From W0P28-013 sp963621145 (GTDB taxonomy: Bacteria; Bacteroidota; Bacteroidia; Bacteroidales; Paludibacteraceae): DNA of 64,000 bases. The position numbers were made by a program, and so were the translations under genes. Numbering within the stretch: position 1 is the first letter of the stretch; each line of letters opens with the position of its first letter. Shown in pieces: positions 54,903 to 63,689 of this stretch. Below the pieces are notes generated by a model. That model made no database searches. It saw only the letters and a list, made by a program, of their open reading frames with translations, and was not told the origin of the DNA. The stretch spans positions 1-64,000 of the forward strand of contig CAVFDI010000002.1 of assembly GCA_963621145.1 (NCBI GenBank). Reading direction: 5' to 3'.

Positions 54903-55745
54903 ATGAAACTCACAATCGTTACCATCAATCGTAATAATCTTGCAGGTTTGCAACGCACGTTGCAGTCGGTTCAGGCGCAGACTTGCACCGATTTTGAACA
55001 CGTGGTGATTGATGGCGCCAGTACCGATGGCTCGGCGCAGTTGGTGGCCGACTATGCCGCGCATGCTCCGTATGCTGTAAAGTGGTTGAGCGAGCCAGAC
55101 AGTGGCATCTACAACGCTATGAACAAAGGCATCGGCATGGCTACGGGCGATTACATCGAAATTCTGAATTCGGGCGATGCGTTGGCCTCTGCCGATGTGG
55201 TCGAACGCATGTTTGCCGCCCTCGCTGCCCGAAATTATCCCGAAATAATGTACGGCAACATGCTGAAAACCAGCGATTGGCAGCATTTTCATCGCGACCG
55301 CTGTGGCGACAGCAGTTGGTACACACCGCAGTCGTTTCTCTATTTCTATTGCGGCACGCTCAATCACGATTGCGCCTACATTCGTCGTTCGCTGTTCGAG
55401 CGGTTCGGGCTCTACAACGAGCAGATGCGCATCTGTTCCGATTGGGAATGGTACATTCGCGCCATTGTGCTTGGCGGCGTGCAGGCGGTTTATGTCAATA
55501 TCGATGTTACGCATTTCGACATGAACGGCATAAGCGAGAGCGGCAACAAAAATCGTGAGATAATACAGCGCGAACGGCGTGAATATCTCGAAAAAATAGT
55601 TCCCGCGGCGGTTCTTTGGGACTACGATCACTACGCTTTTCCCATGGAGCAATATCGCAGATTGCAGCGGCATCACCTTTGGGGCGCGGCGTGGTTTGTC
55701 GAACGCGTGCTTTTCAAACTCGAAAAATGGGGAATTTTGCGATGA
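54903..55745 (+). CDS. Glycosyltransferase family 2 (first of two)
   Basis: 280 residues from ATG at 54903 (MKLTIVTINRNNLAGLQRTL). GT-A fold: VVIDGASTDGSAQ (nucleotide-binding Asp), WLSEPDSGIYNAMNKGIGMA and YIEILNSGDAL (in place of the usual DxD), then ICSDWEWYIRAIV. No membrane helix. It adds a sugar to a surface polysaccharide or lipid precursor; donor and acceptor are unknown. Its stop overlaps the start of the next glycosyltransferase (ATGA). Confidence 0.9.
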   Translation: MKLTIVTINRNNLAGLQRTLQSVQAQTCTDFEHVVIDGASTDGSAQLVADYAAHAPYAVKWLSEPDSGIYNAMNKGIGMATGDYIEILNSGDALASADVVERMFAALAARNYPEIMYGNMLKTSDWQHFHRDRCGDSSWYTPQSFLYFYCGTLNHDCAYIRRSLFERFGLYNEQMRICSDWEWYIRAIVLGGVQAVYVNIDVTHFDMNGISESGNKNREIIQRERREYLEKIVPAAVLWDYDHYAFPMEQYRRLQRHHLWGAAWFVERVLFKLEKWGILR

Positions 55746-56713
55746 AACTCAGTGTAGTCGTTCCGATATACAATGTGGCGCCGTATCTTCGCCGTTGCAT
55801 CGATAGTTTGCTGAAACAAGATTTGGCATCGTTCGATTTCGAGATTATTCTTGTAGATGATGGCTCTACCGATGGTTGTGCTGCCATTGCCGACGAATAT
55901 GCTGCGCAAAATGCGAACGTTGTGGTGGTGCATCAGCCAAATGGCGGACTCAGTGCTGCGCGCAATACGGGCATTGGCATGGTGCGTGGCGAATTTGTGC
56001 TGTTTGTCGATTCCGACGATTTTCTCGAACCCAATGTGCTTGGTTCTTTGGCTGAAAAAATGGCTGCCGATAGGCTCGATGTGCTGCGGTTCAACTATCA
56101 AAATGTTGACGAAAATTACCGCATTTTTCAGCCGTACAAAGATCGAAAACCATTTACCGATTACCGCGACGAAGTGTGCGATGGACTCACTTTTCTGACC
56201 GAACGGCTGGGCTACAAATGCTATGCGTGGCAGTTTGTGATGCGCACCGAATTGGTAAAAAAATCGCTTTTCACCGAAGGAATCTATTTCGAAGATACCG
56301 ACTGGACGCCACGCATGCTCACTCTGGCGCAGCGTGTAACTTCGGTCGATACCGTGGTCTACAACTACTTGATGCGCCGCGGCAGCATTACGCAGAGCAT
56401 CAATCGCGAAAAACAACGTAAAGTGCTGACTGATAAGTTGTTGCTGCTTCGTTCACTGCAAAAACAGATGTTGGACAAAAGCGACAAACGCTGGTATTTT
56501 GGCATGATGGCGGCTACTTCCGTTTCGCTGCTTGGTATGATTGCTAGCGATTTTTGGACTGAACGCAATCATTTTCTGAAAGAATATGACGAGTTGCACA
56601 TTCGTCCGCTTTCTACCTTTCATTCCACGCCTCGCGTTCGCCGTAAAATCCTTCTAATAAACCTCTCGCCGCGACTTTTTTGCTGGTTGATTCATTTGCG
56701 TTCAAAAAAATAA
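55742..56713 (+). CDS. Glycosyltransferase family 2 (second of two)
   Basis: 323 residues from ATG at 55742, overlapping the previous stop by 4 nt. MKLSVVVPIYNVAPYLRRCI, ILVDDGSTDGCAAIADEYA, GGLSAARNTGI and FVDSDDF (DxD) are standard GT2 motifs, and YFEDTDWTPRMLTLA carries the ED acid. It is translationally coupled to the first enzyme, so both probably build the same glycan. The M16 peptidase gene follows 18 bp later. Confidence 0.92.
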   Translation: MKLSVVVPIYNVAPYLRRCIDSLLKQDLASFDFEIILVDDGSTDGCAAIADEYAAQNANVVVVHQPNGGLSAARNTGIGMVRGEFVLFVDSDDFLEPNVLGSLAEKMAADRLDVLRFNYQNVDENYRIFQPYKDRKPFTDYRDEVCDGLTFLTERLGYKCYAWQFVMRTELVKKSLFTEGIYFEDTDWTPRMLTLAQRVTSVDTVVYNYLMRRGSITQSINREKQRKVLTDKLLLLRSLQKQMLDKSDKRWYFGMMAATSVSLLGMIASDFWTERNHFLKEYDELHIRPLSTFHSTPRVRRKILLINLSPRLFCWLIHLRSKK

Positions 56714-56731
56714 TTAAACGGCGCCGACAAA

Positions 56732-57949
56732 ATGTTTTACTCTCTTCATACTCTTTCGAACGGCATTCGGCTGCTGCATGTGCCAGCGGCAGGACCTGTG
56801 GTCTATTGCGGTTTTGTGGTGAATGCTGGCTCGCGCGACGAACAGCCCGACGAGCAGGGCATGGCGCATTTTGTGGAACACATGCTGTTCAAAGGCACGG
56901 CGCACCGACGCAGCACGCAGGTAATCGGGCGGCTCGAGGCGTTTGGCGGTCAACTCGATGCCTACACCACCAAGGATGCCACCTTTGTTTATGCCACTGT
57001 GCCGCTTCAAAAAGCCGAGTGCGCCACCGAACTGCTGGGTGACATTGTGCTGCATTCCACCTTTCCTGAGGCGGAATTGGAACACGAACGCGGCGTGGTT
57101 TGGGAAGAAATTCAACTCTACAACGACACACCTTCGGAACAGATTTTCGACGATTTCGATAATATGCTTTTCAGCGGCTCGTCGTTGGGACACAACATTC
57201 TTGGCAACGAACAATCGCTTGCCGATATCAATTCGGAGCGCATGCGAGCATTCGTAAAACGCTGTTACACAACCGATAATCTGCTGTTCTTCATGCTTGG
57301 CTCTGTCGATGAGAAAAAAATCCTGCACTGGGCCGAGCGTTATTTTGACGTGGCGGCAACACATCGCACCTTCGAGCGCATTGCTCCGTCGGCCTATCTG
57401 CCCGAAACAAAAGTGCAGTCGCGCGACACTTGTCAAACGCATTTCGTGATTGGAAATCGCACTTGCAGCCTGCTTCACGACGACAATTTTGCGCTACGGT
57501 TGCTCAACAATATTCTTGGTGGACCAAACATGAGCAGTCGGCTCAACATGGCTGTGCGCGAGCGTTGCGGTTTGGCCTATACCATCGATTCCACGCTCAG
57601 CCTCTATCCCGATACAGGTTCGTGGTGCGTCTATTTCGGTTGCGATCACGAAAATGAAAAACGCTGTATTAGGCTGATTAACAATGAGTTACGGAAACTT
57701 ATCGACACGCCGCTCACACCGCGCCAGTTGCAGCGCGCCAAGTGCCAATATGATGGACAGATGCTCATCGAGAACGAAAATCGCGAAAACCTTATTCTCG
57801 CAATGGCAAATACGATATTGAAAACGGGCGCCTTTCTGTCGAACGAGCAGATGCACGATCGCATTGCTGCCGTAACTGCCGAGAAACTGCAACAACTCGC
57901 AGCCGATTTGTTTCCCGCTGAACGTTGTACGACACTGATATACAGATAG
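56732..57949 (+). CDS. M16-family zinc peptidase
   Basis: 405 residues. Inverted zinc motif HFVEH (about 49-53) in AHFVEHMLFKGTAHR, with the distal Glu in GVVWEEI. The C-terminal half contains the inactive-homology GGPNMSSRLNMAVRERCGLAY motif. No signal peptide, so a cytoplasmic processing or peptide-degrading enzyme is likely. It follows the glycosyltransferases closely, and the O-methyltransferase is 48 bp downstream. Confidence 0.92.
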   Translation: MFYSLHTLSNGIRLLHVPAAGPVVYCGFVVNAGSRDEQPDEQGMAHFVEHMLFKGTAHRRSTQVIGRLEAFGGQLDAYTTKDATFVYATVPLQKAECATELLGDIVLHSTFPEAELEHERGVVWEEIQLYNDTPSEQIFDDFDNMLFSGSSLGHNILGNEQSLADINSERMRAFVKRCYTTDNLLFFMLGSVDEKKILHWAERYFDVAATHRTFERIAPSAYLPETKVQSRDTCQTHFVIGNRTCSLLHDDNFALRLLNNILGGPNMSSRLNMAVRERCGLAYTIDSTLSLYPDTGSWCVYFGCDHENEKRCIRLINNELRKLIDTPLTPRQLQRAKCQYDGQMLIENENRENLILAMANTILKTGAFLSNEQMHDRIAAVTAEKLQQLAADLFPAERCTTLIYR

Positions 57950-57997
57950 TTAGACTATGACTAAGACCAACGCTAACTGCAAACTGAAATTTAGAAT

Positions 57998-58669
57998 ATG
58001 CAACTGAAACAAGCCACACAATTTGACGATTATAATGCGTTGATAGACGATTACATGGCGCGCCACAGCGATGCTGAGCCAGAATTTTTGGCTGCCGTCA
58101 ATCGCGAAACGCACTTGCGCACCATCAATCCGCGCATGATGTCGGGACATTTTCAGGGGCGAATCCTAAAAATGCTAGTGCGCATGGCGCAGCCGCAGCG
58201 CATTCTCGAAATTGGCACTTTCACGGGCTATTCTGCGCTCTGCATGGCCGAGGGTCTGACCGCTGCCTCTGCCCACATCGATACCATCGAGATTGATGAC
58301 GAATTGGAAGATTTTATTCGTCAGAATTTTGCGCAATCTCCTTATAATGAGCAAATTACGCTGCACGTTGGCGATGCCAGAACTGTCATTCCAACGCTCA
58401 CTGGCGAGCTCGATTTTGTCTTTATCGATGCCGACAAGCGTGAATATCTCGACTATTACGAACTGGTGTTGCCGCGCGTGCGAAAAGGCGGTTTCATCTT
58501 GGCCGATAACACGCTGTGGGACGGCAAAGTGCTTATCGAAAATCCGCCATCGGGCGACCATCAAACCATTGCTGTGAAGCAGTTCAACGATTTCATCGCC
58601 AACGATCAGCGCATCGAAAAAGTGATTCTTCCGCTTCGCGATGGACTTACGCTTATTCGGAAAAAATAG
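57998..58669 (+). CDS. SAM-dependent O-methyltransferase
   Basis: 223 residues of the methyltransf_3 (catechol/caffeoyl-CoA OMT-like) family: ILEIGTFTGYSALCMAEGL (motif I), IDTIEIDDELEDFI, FVFIDADKREYLDYYEL and ILADNTLWDGKVL (metal ligands). Such enzymes methylate small hydroxylated compounds or tRNA hydroxyuridine (the TrmR branch is similar in size). The substrate is not determined. Confidence 0.85.
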   Translation: MQLKQATQFDDYNALIDDYMARHSDAEPEFLAAVNRETHLRTINPRMMSGHFQGRILKMLVRMAQPQRILEIGTFTGYSALCMAEGLTAASAHIDTIEIDDELEDFIRQNFAQSPYNEQITLHVGDARTVIPTLTGELDFVFIDADKREYLDYYELVLPRVRKGGFILADNTLWDGKVLIENPPSGDHQTIAVKQFNDFIANDQRIEKVILPLRDGLTLIRKK

Positions 58670-58712
58670 GAGTGATTGCAGCCCACTGTGAATTAGAAAA
58701 CAGAAATCAGAA

Positions 58713-59108
58713 ATGAATACTTTTGAACTTGAAATGAAAGTGCGCGATTATGAGTGCGATTTGCAAGGAATTGTGAACAATGCCAACTATCAGCACTACT
58801 ACGAGCATACACGCCACGAATTTCTCACGGCCAATGGCATCAGTTTTGCGCGGTTGCACGACGAAGGTCTCGATTTCGTGGTGGCTCGCATCGAAATGTC
58901 GTTCAAAGCACCACTGCATTCGGGCGACCATTTTTTGAGCCAACTCACGCTCGAACGCGACGGCATAAAATATGTTTTTCGGCAAAAAATCTACCTTTTG
59001 CCCGAACGCAAACTTTGCAACATAGCGCGCGTCGATTGTGTAGCACTCGACCACGGCCAACTCAGCCGCTCGTCGAAAATCGACAATGTCTTTTTTAGCG
59101 AACTTTGA
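58713..59108 (+). CDS. Acyl-CoA thioesterase, 4HBT/YbgC type
   Basis: 131 residues, single hot-dog domain. MKVRDYECDLQGIVNNANYQ matches the YbgC/FadM active-site motif (D-x2-G-x-V-x-N), with Asp and Asn preserved. It hydrolyses acyl-CoA thioesters. It overlaps nothing, and nfo begins 35 bp after its stop. Confidence 0.85.
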   Translation: MNTFELEMKVRDYECDLQGIVNNANYQHYYEHTRHEFLTANGISFARLHDEGLDFVVARIEMSFKAPLHSGDHFLSQLTLERDGIKYVFRQKIYLLPERKLCNIARVDCVALDHGQLSRSSKIDNVFFSEL

Positions 59109-59143
59109 ACTTTTTACCTGAAACTTTCAACTTGAAACTAGAT

Positions 59144-59989
59144 ATGAAGTACTTCGGAGCCCATGTAAGTGCGTCGGGTGGAGTGGAGAATGCGCCGCTC
59201 AATGCTCACGCCATCGGTGCAACGGCTTTTGCGCTGTTCACCAAAAATCAGCGGCAGTGGTTTTCTGCGCCGCTCACCGACGATAGCATTGCGCTGTTCA
59301 AGGAGCGTTGTGCCGAATTTGGCTACACACCGCAGCAGATTCTTCCGCACGATAGTTACCTCATCAACCTCGGTTCGCCCGACGACGAAGGCCTCGAAAA
59401 GTCGCGCCGCTCGTTCGTTCACGAACTGAAACGCTGCCAACAACTCGGCCTCGATCGGCTCAATTTTCATCCAGGAAGCCATCTTGGCAAAATTTCGGAA
59501 GATGATTGTTTGGCGCGCATTGCCGAATCCATCAATCTGGCGCTCAGTAAGACCGAAGGCGTAACAGCGGTGCTCGAAAATACAGCGGGGCAGGGCACAA
59601 ATGTTGGCTTTCGGTTCGAACATCTGCGCGCCATCATCGATCGCGTCGACGACAAAAGCCGCGTGGGCGTTTGCATCGATACGGCACACACTTTCGCTGC
59701 GGGCTACGACATCAGCACACCCGAAGGTTTCCGCCTTGTTTTCGACGAATTTGACGAGGTGATCGGCTTCAAATATCTGCGCGGAATGCACATCAACGAT
59801 TCCAAAAAGGCACTCGCATCGCGCGTCGATAGGCACGAATTGCTCGGCATGGGGCTGATTGGCAACACGCTTTTCGAGATGATTGCTGCCGATGCTCGCT
59901 TCGATGACATTCCACTAATACTCGAAACGCCCGACGAATCGCGCTGGGCCGACGAAATAGCATGGCTCAAAAACAAAGCCAATCTTTGA
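59144..59989 (+). CDS. nfo: Endonuclease IV
   Basis: 281 residues from ATG at 59144 (MKYFGAHVSASGGVENAP). Zinc-cluster motifs are complete: GAHVSASGG, NFHPGSHLG, VLENTAGQG, CIDTAHTFAAGYD, GMHINDSK and the C-terminal LILETPDE. It cleaves DNA at abasic sites in base excision repair. The upstream in-frame codons up to 59105 are not needed. The Yip1-like gene follows 1 bp after the stop. Confidence 0.96.
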   Translation: MKYFGAHVSASGGVENAPLNAHAIGATAFALFTKNQRQWFSAPLTDDSIALFKERCAEFGYTPQQILPHDSYLINLGSPDDEGLEKSRRSFVHELKRCQQLGLDRLNFHPGSHLGKISEDDCLARIAESINLALSKTEGVTAVLENTAGQGTNVGFRFEHLRAIIDRVDDKSRVGVCIDTAHTFAAGYDISTPEGFRLVFDEFDEVIGFKYLRGMHINDSKKALASRVDRHELLGMGLIGNTLFEMIAADARFDDIPLILETPDESRWADEIAWLKNKANL

Positions 59990-59990
59990 T

Positions 59991-60566
59991 ATGAAACAAT
60001 TTTTTGTAGATATTTGGAATTTTTTGCTGCGCAATTTTCGGCTTGCTTTTCGTATGTTGCGCAAGCCTGCTGATGCGTGGACGGTTGTGGCGTCGCTCGA
60101 TGGGCGGCAAGTAGCGCAATTTTTCTACCTTTTCGTTGGCATCACGGTTTTCTTGAAATTTGTTGGCTCTTGGATCGAAACGTCGTTGGCATTAGCGCTT
60201 TTGGCGGCGTTTTTTCGATTTTTCAGTCTGATGATCACTTGGTGGATTTCGTTGCGATTTTTGCCATGGCTCGCCCAGCGTTTTTTTCGCGTCGATACCG
60301 ACAAACAGACCATTGCAATGCTTGTGGCGTTCGGTTCGTTGCCCGTATTTTTGGTTTATTGGGTGCTGGCATTTACCTCGGCTGAATTTCTCTATCTCTT
60401 GGCTGTTTGCAACTATTTCATCGTGCTTAGCGGAGTCGATCATCTGCTCACAGTCGATAAAAAATTGCGCGGTCGTTTGATTGTTTCGCTTACAATCTGG
60501 CTCGTTGTTTTGCCGCCGTTGGTCGACCACTTATTGCGTTTGCTCGTGCCAAATGCTGCAATTTAG
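59991..60566 (+). CDS. Yip1-like multi-pass membrane protein
   Basis: 191 residues with about five hydrophobic helices (including FFYLFVGITVFLKFVGSWIE, LALALLAAFFRFFSLMITWW and IAMLVAFGSLPVFLVYWVLA). The N-terminal LLRNFRLAFRMLRKPADAW resembles the Yip1-domain membrane proteins of bacteria. The function is unknown. Immediately after nfo, so probably cotranscribed with it. Confidence 0.65.
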   Translation: MKQFFVDIWNFLLRNFRLAFRMLRKPADAWTVVASLDGRQVAQFFYLFVGITVFLKFVGSWIETSLALALLAAFFRFFSLMITWWISLRFLPWLAQRFFRVDTDKQTIAMLVAFGSLPVFLVYWVLAFTSAEFLYLLAVCNYFIVLSGVDHLLTVDKKLRGRLIVSLTIWLVVLPPLVDHLLRLLVPNAAI

Positions 60567-60597
60567 CGAAATTGCACTTTTTTTGCGAGAAAATTAT

Positions 60598-60605
60598 TAT
60601 CTTTG
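60598..60605 (+). promoter_or_regulatory. -7 box of the FKBP lipoprotein gene
   Basis: TATCTTTG, 24 nt before the TTG start at 60630. Its position makes the upstream in-frame TTG at 60603 untranscribable, which supports the later start. Confidence 0.5.
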
Positions 60606-60629
60606 CAGCTCGAAAAAAGATATTCTTTC

Positions 60630-61109
60630 TTGAAGAAAATTTTTCCCATATTTTTTGCGGTGCTGGCGCTTTGCAGTTGCTCCAAAAACGATTTCAAAGT
60701 TTGGAAATCTGTGAATGCCGACCTTATTACGCGCATTCAGACCGATAGTGCCGATGTCTACAAGACTTCGCCGTCGGGTGTACTCTATCGCGTGTTGGCG
60801 CCGACTTATCACACGGGTTATAAGCCAAAACCTGCCTCGTATGTGTGCGTCAACTACAAAGGTTGGTTGGTCGATGGCACCGAGTTCGATTCGGGCAGCG
60901 AAGAGTGGCTCTATGTGGGCAATTTGGTGTCGGGTTGGCAGGAAATTCTCTGCATGATGCAAGATGGCGAACGTTGGCGCATCTACATTCCTTACTCGCT
61001 CGGCTATGGTTCCGATGGCACCACCGACGACGATGGCAACTTCATTATTCCGCCTTATTCCACACTCATTTTCGATTTGGAGATAGTGGGCGATGGTGTT
61101 ATTAACTAA
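60630..61109 (+). CDS. FKBP-type peptidyl-prolyl isomerase lipoprotein
   Basis: 159 residues from TTG at 60630, giving the SPII signal MKKIFPIFFAVLALCSCSKN. The FKBP domain shows YVCVNYKGWLVDGTEFDSGS, LVSGWQEILCMMQDGERWRI, YIPYSLGYGSDG and a C-terminal IIPPYSTLIFDLEIV strand. It catalyses prolyl isomerisation, probably at the periplasmic face of a membrane. Followed 23 bp later by the beta-barrel gene. Confidence 0.88.
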   Translation: MKKIFPIFFAVLALCSCSKNDFKVWKSVNADLITRIQTDSADVYKTSPSGVLYRVLAPTYHTGYKPKPASYVCVNYKGWLVDGTEFDSGSEEWLYVGNLVSGWQEILCMMQDGERWRIYIPYSLGYGSDGTTDDDGNFIIPPYSTLIFDLEIVGDGVIN

Positions 61110-61132
61110 TTGAATTTCAATAAGATAATGTG

Positions 61133-61831
61133 ATGAAACGATTTCTGTTGATAGCAATGTTTGTTCTGGGCGTGGTGGCGGCACAGGCGCAGCGCTTGGG
61201 CGGTGTGGCTGGCTATCAACTGTCGTTTGGCTTCAACAGCACCACCAACGATGTGGTCGATTTTGGCGCAACGCCAGGCTCGGGTTTCTTGGTTGGCGTG
61301 TTGTTCGATTACGACATCACCAATCGCTGGGGCATAGAAGCGGCTGCCACATACAACCTGCGCACCACAAAGTACAATCTGCGTCTGGCCGAAAAAAATG
61401 GTCTCGACACGGCGCACATCTTCAAACGCCAACTCTATTTTCTGAACATTCCTGTGCATGCGTATGTCAATTTTCCGTTCAAAAAATGGACGCTTGCGCT
61501 CTATTTTGGTCCATCGTTCAATGTTGGTCTGCACGGCAAAGACATTGCTTGGGAAGATACCGAATGGCAAAAACCCGTTGGGCTGATGGAAGACGACATT
61601 TACGGCAGCAAAAACGAGGGTAGGCTCTATCGTTTCGAGATTGGTGCGGAGGTTGGCTTGCGCGCAAAATACCGCAACTATTCCTTTTCACTTGGTTATC
61701 ATCAGGGCTTCAACAACCTCGACAAGAGCGATTACAACTGGACACTTTCGTTGCCATCGAACACAAAAAAGCGCGTCATGATGGGCGAACTCAACTTTTC
61801 CGTCGCTTATATGTTCGATTTGAAGAGATAG
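61133..61831 (+). CDS. Outer membrane beta-barrel protein (PorT-like family)
   Basis: 232 residues from ATG at 61133 (a GTG at 61130 directly precedes it). Signal peptide MKRFLLIAMFVLGVVAAQAQ. The mature protein has eight or so amphipathic strands (FLVGVLFDYDITNRWGIEA, YLNIPVHAYVNFPF-like, LYFGPSFNVGL, SLGYHQGFNNL) and ends LNFSVAYMFDLKR. It belongs to the outer-membrane-protein beta-barrel family; a T9SS role like PorT is possible but not shown. Confidence 0.75.
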   Translation: MKRFLLIAMFVLGVVAAQAQRLGGVAGYQLSFGFNSTTNDVVDFGATPGSGFLVGVLFDYDITNRWGIEAAATYNLRTTKYNLRLAEKNGLDTAHIFKRQLYFLNIPVHAYVNFPFKKWTLALYFGPSFNVGLHGKDIAWEDTEWQKPVGLMEDDIYGSKNEGRLYRFEIGAEVGLRAKYRNYSFSLGYHQGFNNLDKSDYNWTLSLPSNTKKRVMMGELNFSVAYMFDLKR

Positions 61832-61853
61832 GATTTTCTCATCATCTAGAAAT

Positions 61854-61895
61854 CAAAAACGACCTTCAAACAATGTTTGAAAGTCGTTTTCTTTT
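61854..61895. terminator. Bidirectional terminator between the beta-barrel gene and tRNA-Leu
   Basis: ACGACCTTCAAAC (61859-61871) pairs with GTTTGAAAGTCGT (61875-61887) with one mismatch; T-rich tails on both strands. Confidence 0.75.
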
Positions 61896-61899
61896 TGCG

Positions 61900-61981
61900 T
61901 ACCCAGACCCGGGATCGAACCGGGATGGATCGCTCCACTGGTGTTTGAGACCAGCGCGTCTACCGATTCCGCCATCTGGGC
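61900..61981 (-). tRNA. tRNA-Leu (CAA)
   Basis: Minus-strand class II cloverleaf with a long variable arm: acceptor GCCCAGA with TCTGGGT, anticodon arm CTGGT-CTCAAAC-ACCAG giving anticodon CAA, variable arm TGGAGCGATCCA, T arm CCCGG-TTCGATC-CCGGG. CCA is not encoded. Confidence 0.94.
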
Positions 61982-61994
61982 TTAATTGCGGGTG

Positions 61995-62025
61995 CAAAGG
62001 TACAACTTTTTTTTCAACCAACAAA
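61995..62025 (-). promoter_or_regulatory. Promoter of tRNA-Leu
   Basis: On the minus strand TTTG (62022-62025), 19 nt, TACCTTTG (61995-62002). It is about 50 bp from the repeat array of ATPase locus 2. Confidence 0.75.
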
Positions 62026-62073
62026 TTTTCGAGCAATTTTTTTGCCATTTTCGCAAAATCTTTCATTTTTCTC

Positions 62074-62104
62074 TTGGATAAACGGACAAAAAGCACTAAT
62101 TTTG
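62074..62104 (+). promoter_or_regulatory. Promoter of ATPase gene 2, inside the repeat array
   Basis: CTTG with TTG at 62074-62076, 20 nt, TAATTTTG at 62097-62104. Both boxes lie within the first repeat unit, and two further units separate it from the ATG at 62160. Confidence 0.5.
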
Positions 62105-62160
62105 CATTGGAAAAACGGTCAAAATCAACCAAAATCATCTTGGAAAAACGGACAAAATTA
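62074..62160. repeat. 33-nt tandem repeat array, upstream copy (ATPase locus 2)
   Basis: Units begin at 62074, 62107 and 62140, exactly 33 nt apart, with the core TTGGAAAAACGGACAAAA (first unit TTGGATAAACGG, second GGTCAAAA). A more degenerate unit may precede at 62041. The last unit is cut by the ATPase ATG at 62160. The same 86 nt recur at 63516-63601 with about two mismatches. The units are unrelated in sequence to those at 29-193. Confidence 0.9.
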
Positions 62161-63509
62161 TGGTTAATCGTAAGATAGACAGGTATTTAGTCGAATTCTA
62201 TAGGAATACTCGCAAAGCGTTGATGCTCACTGGTGCACGACAGATTGGTAAAACTTTCTCTATTCGCAAGTTTGGCGAGGAGCATTTCGATAGTTTTGTG
62301 GAGATTAATTTCATAAAAAATCCCGAATATGCTGCGGCTTTGTGCAATGCAAGTGGGGTTGACGATATGTTGCTTCGTCTCTCTGCCATGACGCGTCGTC
62401 GACTTATTCCGCATCGCACACTTGTTTTTTTCGACGAGGTGCAAGAGCAGCCCGAAATTGTCACGAAGATTAAATTTTTGGTCGAAGATGGACGTTTTCG
62501 CTATATTTTGAGTGGTTCGTTGTTGGGTGTTTACATCAACGATATTCGGTCTGCGCCAGTTGGCTATCTCGATATTAAGGATATGTATCCTATTGATTTT
62601 GAGGAGTTTGCGTTGGCGGTTGGTGTAAAACCGAATGTGATTGATGCAATTGCTAAAAATTTTGCTGGTAAAACTGCTGTCGACGATTTTGTTCACACTA
62701 AAATGATGGAGGTTTTTCGACTCTATTTGGTTGTTGGCGGCATGCCTGCTGCTGTGCAGAAATATCTCGATACAAACGATTTGCGGCAGGTGATGGCAGA
62801 ACAGCGGTCGATTGTTCGGCTCTATCATCAGGATATTTCGAAGTACGATCCAGCGCACAAATTGTATATTTCGGAGATTTTTGACCAAATTCCAGCGGAG
62901 TTGAATGCAAAGAATAAGCGTTTTATCTTGAAGAATTTGAACGAAAATATGAAATTTTCGCGCTACAAAAATAGTTTTCTATGGCTGAAGGATGCTGGCG
63001 TAGCTTTGCCAACTTACAATGTGGAATCGCCTGTGTTGCCGCTACTTTTGTCGAGCTCGCGCAATCTTTTCAAGCTTTTTTTGAGCGATATCGGACTTTT
63101 GGCTGGACTTTATGCCGATGGTATTCAACAGAAAATTTTAGATAATGCAGCGGATGTCAATTTTGGCTCGATTTACGAGAATGTGGTGGCGCAGGAGTTG
63201 TATGCACACGGATTTGACCTCTATTATTACAACAGTAAGCGTTTGGGCGAAATCGATTTTGTGATAGAACAGAATGGTCGTTCGCTGCCTATCGAGGTGA
63301 AATCGGGTAAGGACTACGAACGACATCGTGCTTTATCGAATGTGCTGAAAAACAGCGATTTCGGTATCGAAAATGCCTTTGTACTTTGCAATGACAATGT
63401 GAAAATTGATGGGAAAATAACTTATTTGCCAATATATATGCTCATGTTTATTCGTCGCAATTTATCGGCACCCGTTCAGTACAAAATTGATTTGAATGGT
63501 TTGAAATAA
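62160..63509 (+). CDS. AAA ATPase with C-terminal DUF4143 nuclease-like domain
   Basis: 449 residues. Walker A GARQIGKT (25-32), Walker B VFFDEVQ (89-95), sensor LSGSLLG near 117, then a helical region and the C-terminal PD-(D/E)XK-like GEIDFV...PIEVKSGKDY. Same family as the gene at 263-1393 but a different subtype (longer, little identity outside motifs). The ATG is formed at the edge of the third upstream repeat unit, so the leader is entirely repeat. The same repeat begins 7 bp after the stop codon. Function is unknown; a role in DNA transactions is suspected for the family. Confidence 0.92.
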   Translation: MVNRKIDRYLVEFYRNTRKALMLTGARQIGKTFSIRKFGEEHFDSFVEINFIKNPEYAAALCNASGVDDMLLRLSAMTRRRLIPHRTLVFFDEVQEQPEIVTKIKFLVEDGRFRYILSGSLLGVYINDIRSAPVGYLDIKDMYPIDFEEFALAVGVKPNVIDAIAKNFAGKTAVDDFVHTKMMEVFRLYLVVGGMPAAVQKYLDTNDLRQVMAEQRSIVRLYHQDISKYDPAHKLYISEIFDQIPAELNAKNKRFILKNLNENMKFSRYKNSFLWLKDAGVALPTYNVESPVLPLLLSSSRNLFKLFLSDIGLLAGLYADGIQQKILDNAADVNFGSIYENVVAQELYAHGFDLYYYNSKRLGEIDFVIEQNGRSLPIEVKSGKDYERHRALSNVLKNSDFGIENAFVLCNDNVKIDGKITYLPIYMLMFIRRNLSAPVQYKIDLNGLK

Positions 63510-63515
63510 GGTTTC

Positions 63516-63602
63516 TTGGATAAACGGACAAAAAGCACTAATTTTGCATTGGAAAAACGGACAAAATCAACAAAAATCATCTTGGAAAAACGGACAAAAG
63601 TA
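63516..63602. repeat. 33-nt tandem repeat array, downstream copy (ATPase locus 2)
   Basis: Units begin at 63516, 63549 and 63582, 33 nt apart. It duplicates 62074-62159, including the first-unit promoter-like TAATTTTG, but no ATPase gene follows; after it the sequence is unrelated. Confidence 0.9.
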
Positions 63603-63689
63603 ATTTTAAGCGATTGATTTATAGCTAATTATCGATAATAAGATTTGTTGCCTATTTTCTCTGATAGAAAATGACAGCCAAACAACGAA

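Noticed and set aside
54685..54903. 72-codon minus-strand frame upstream of the glycosyltransferase
   Set aside because: It covers a REP-like palindrome and a promoter, with no family similarity.
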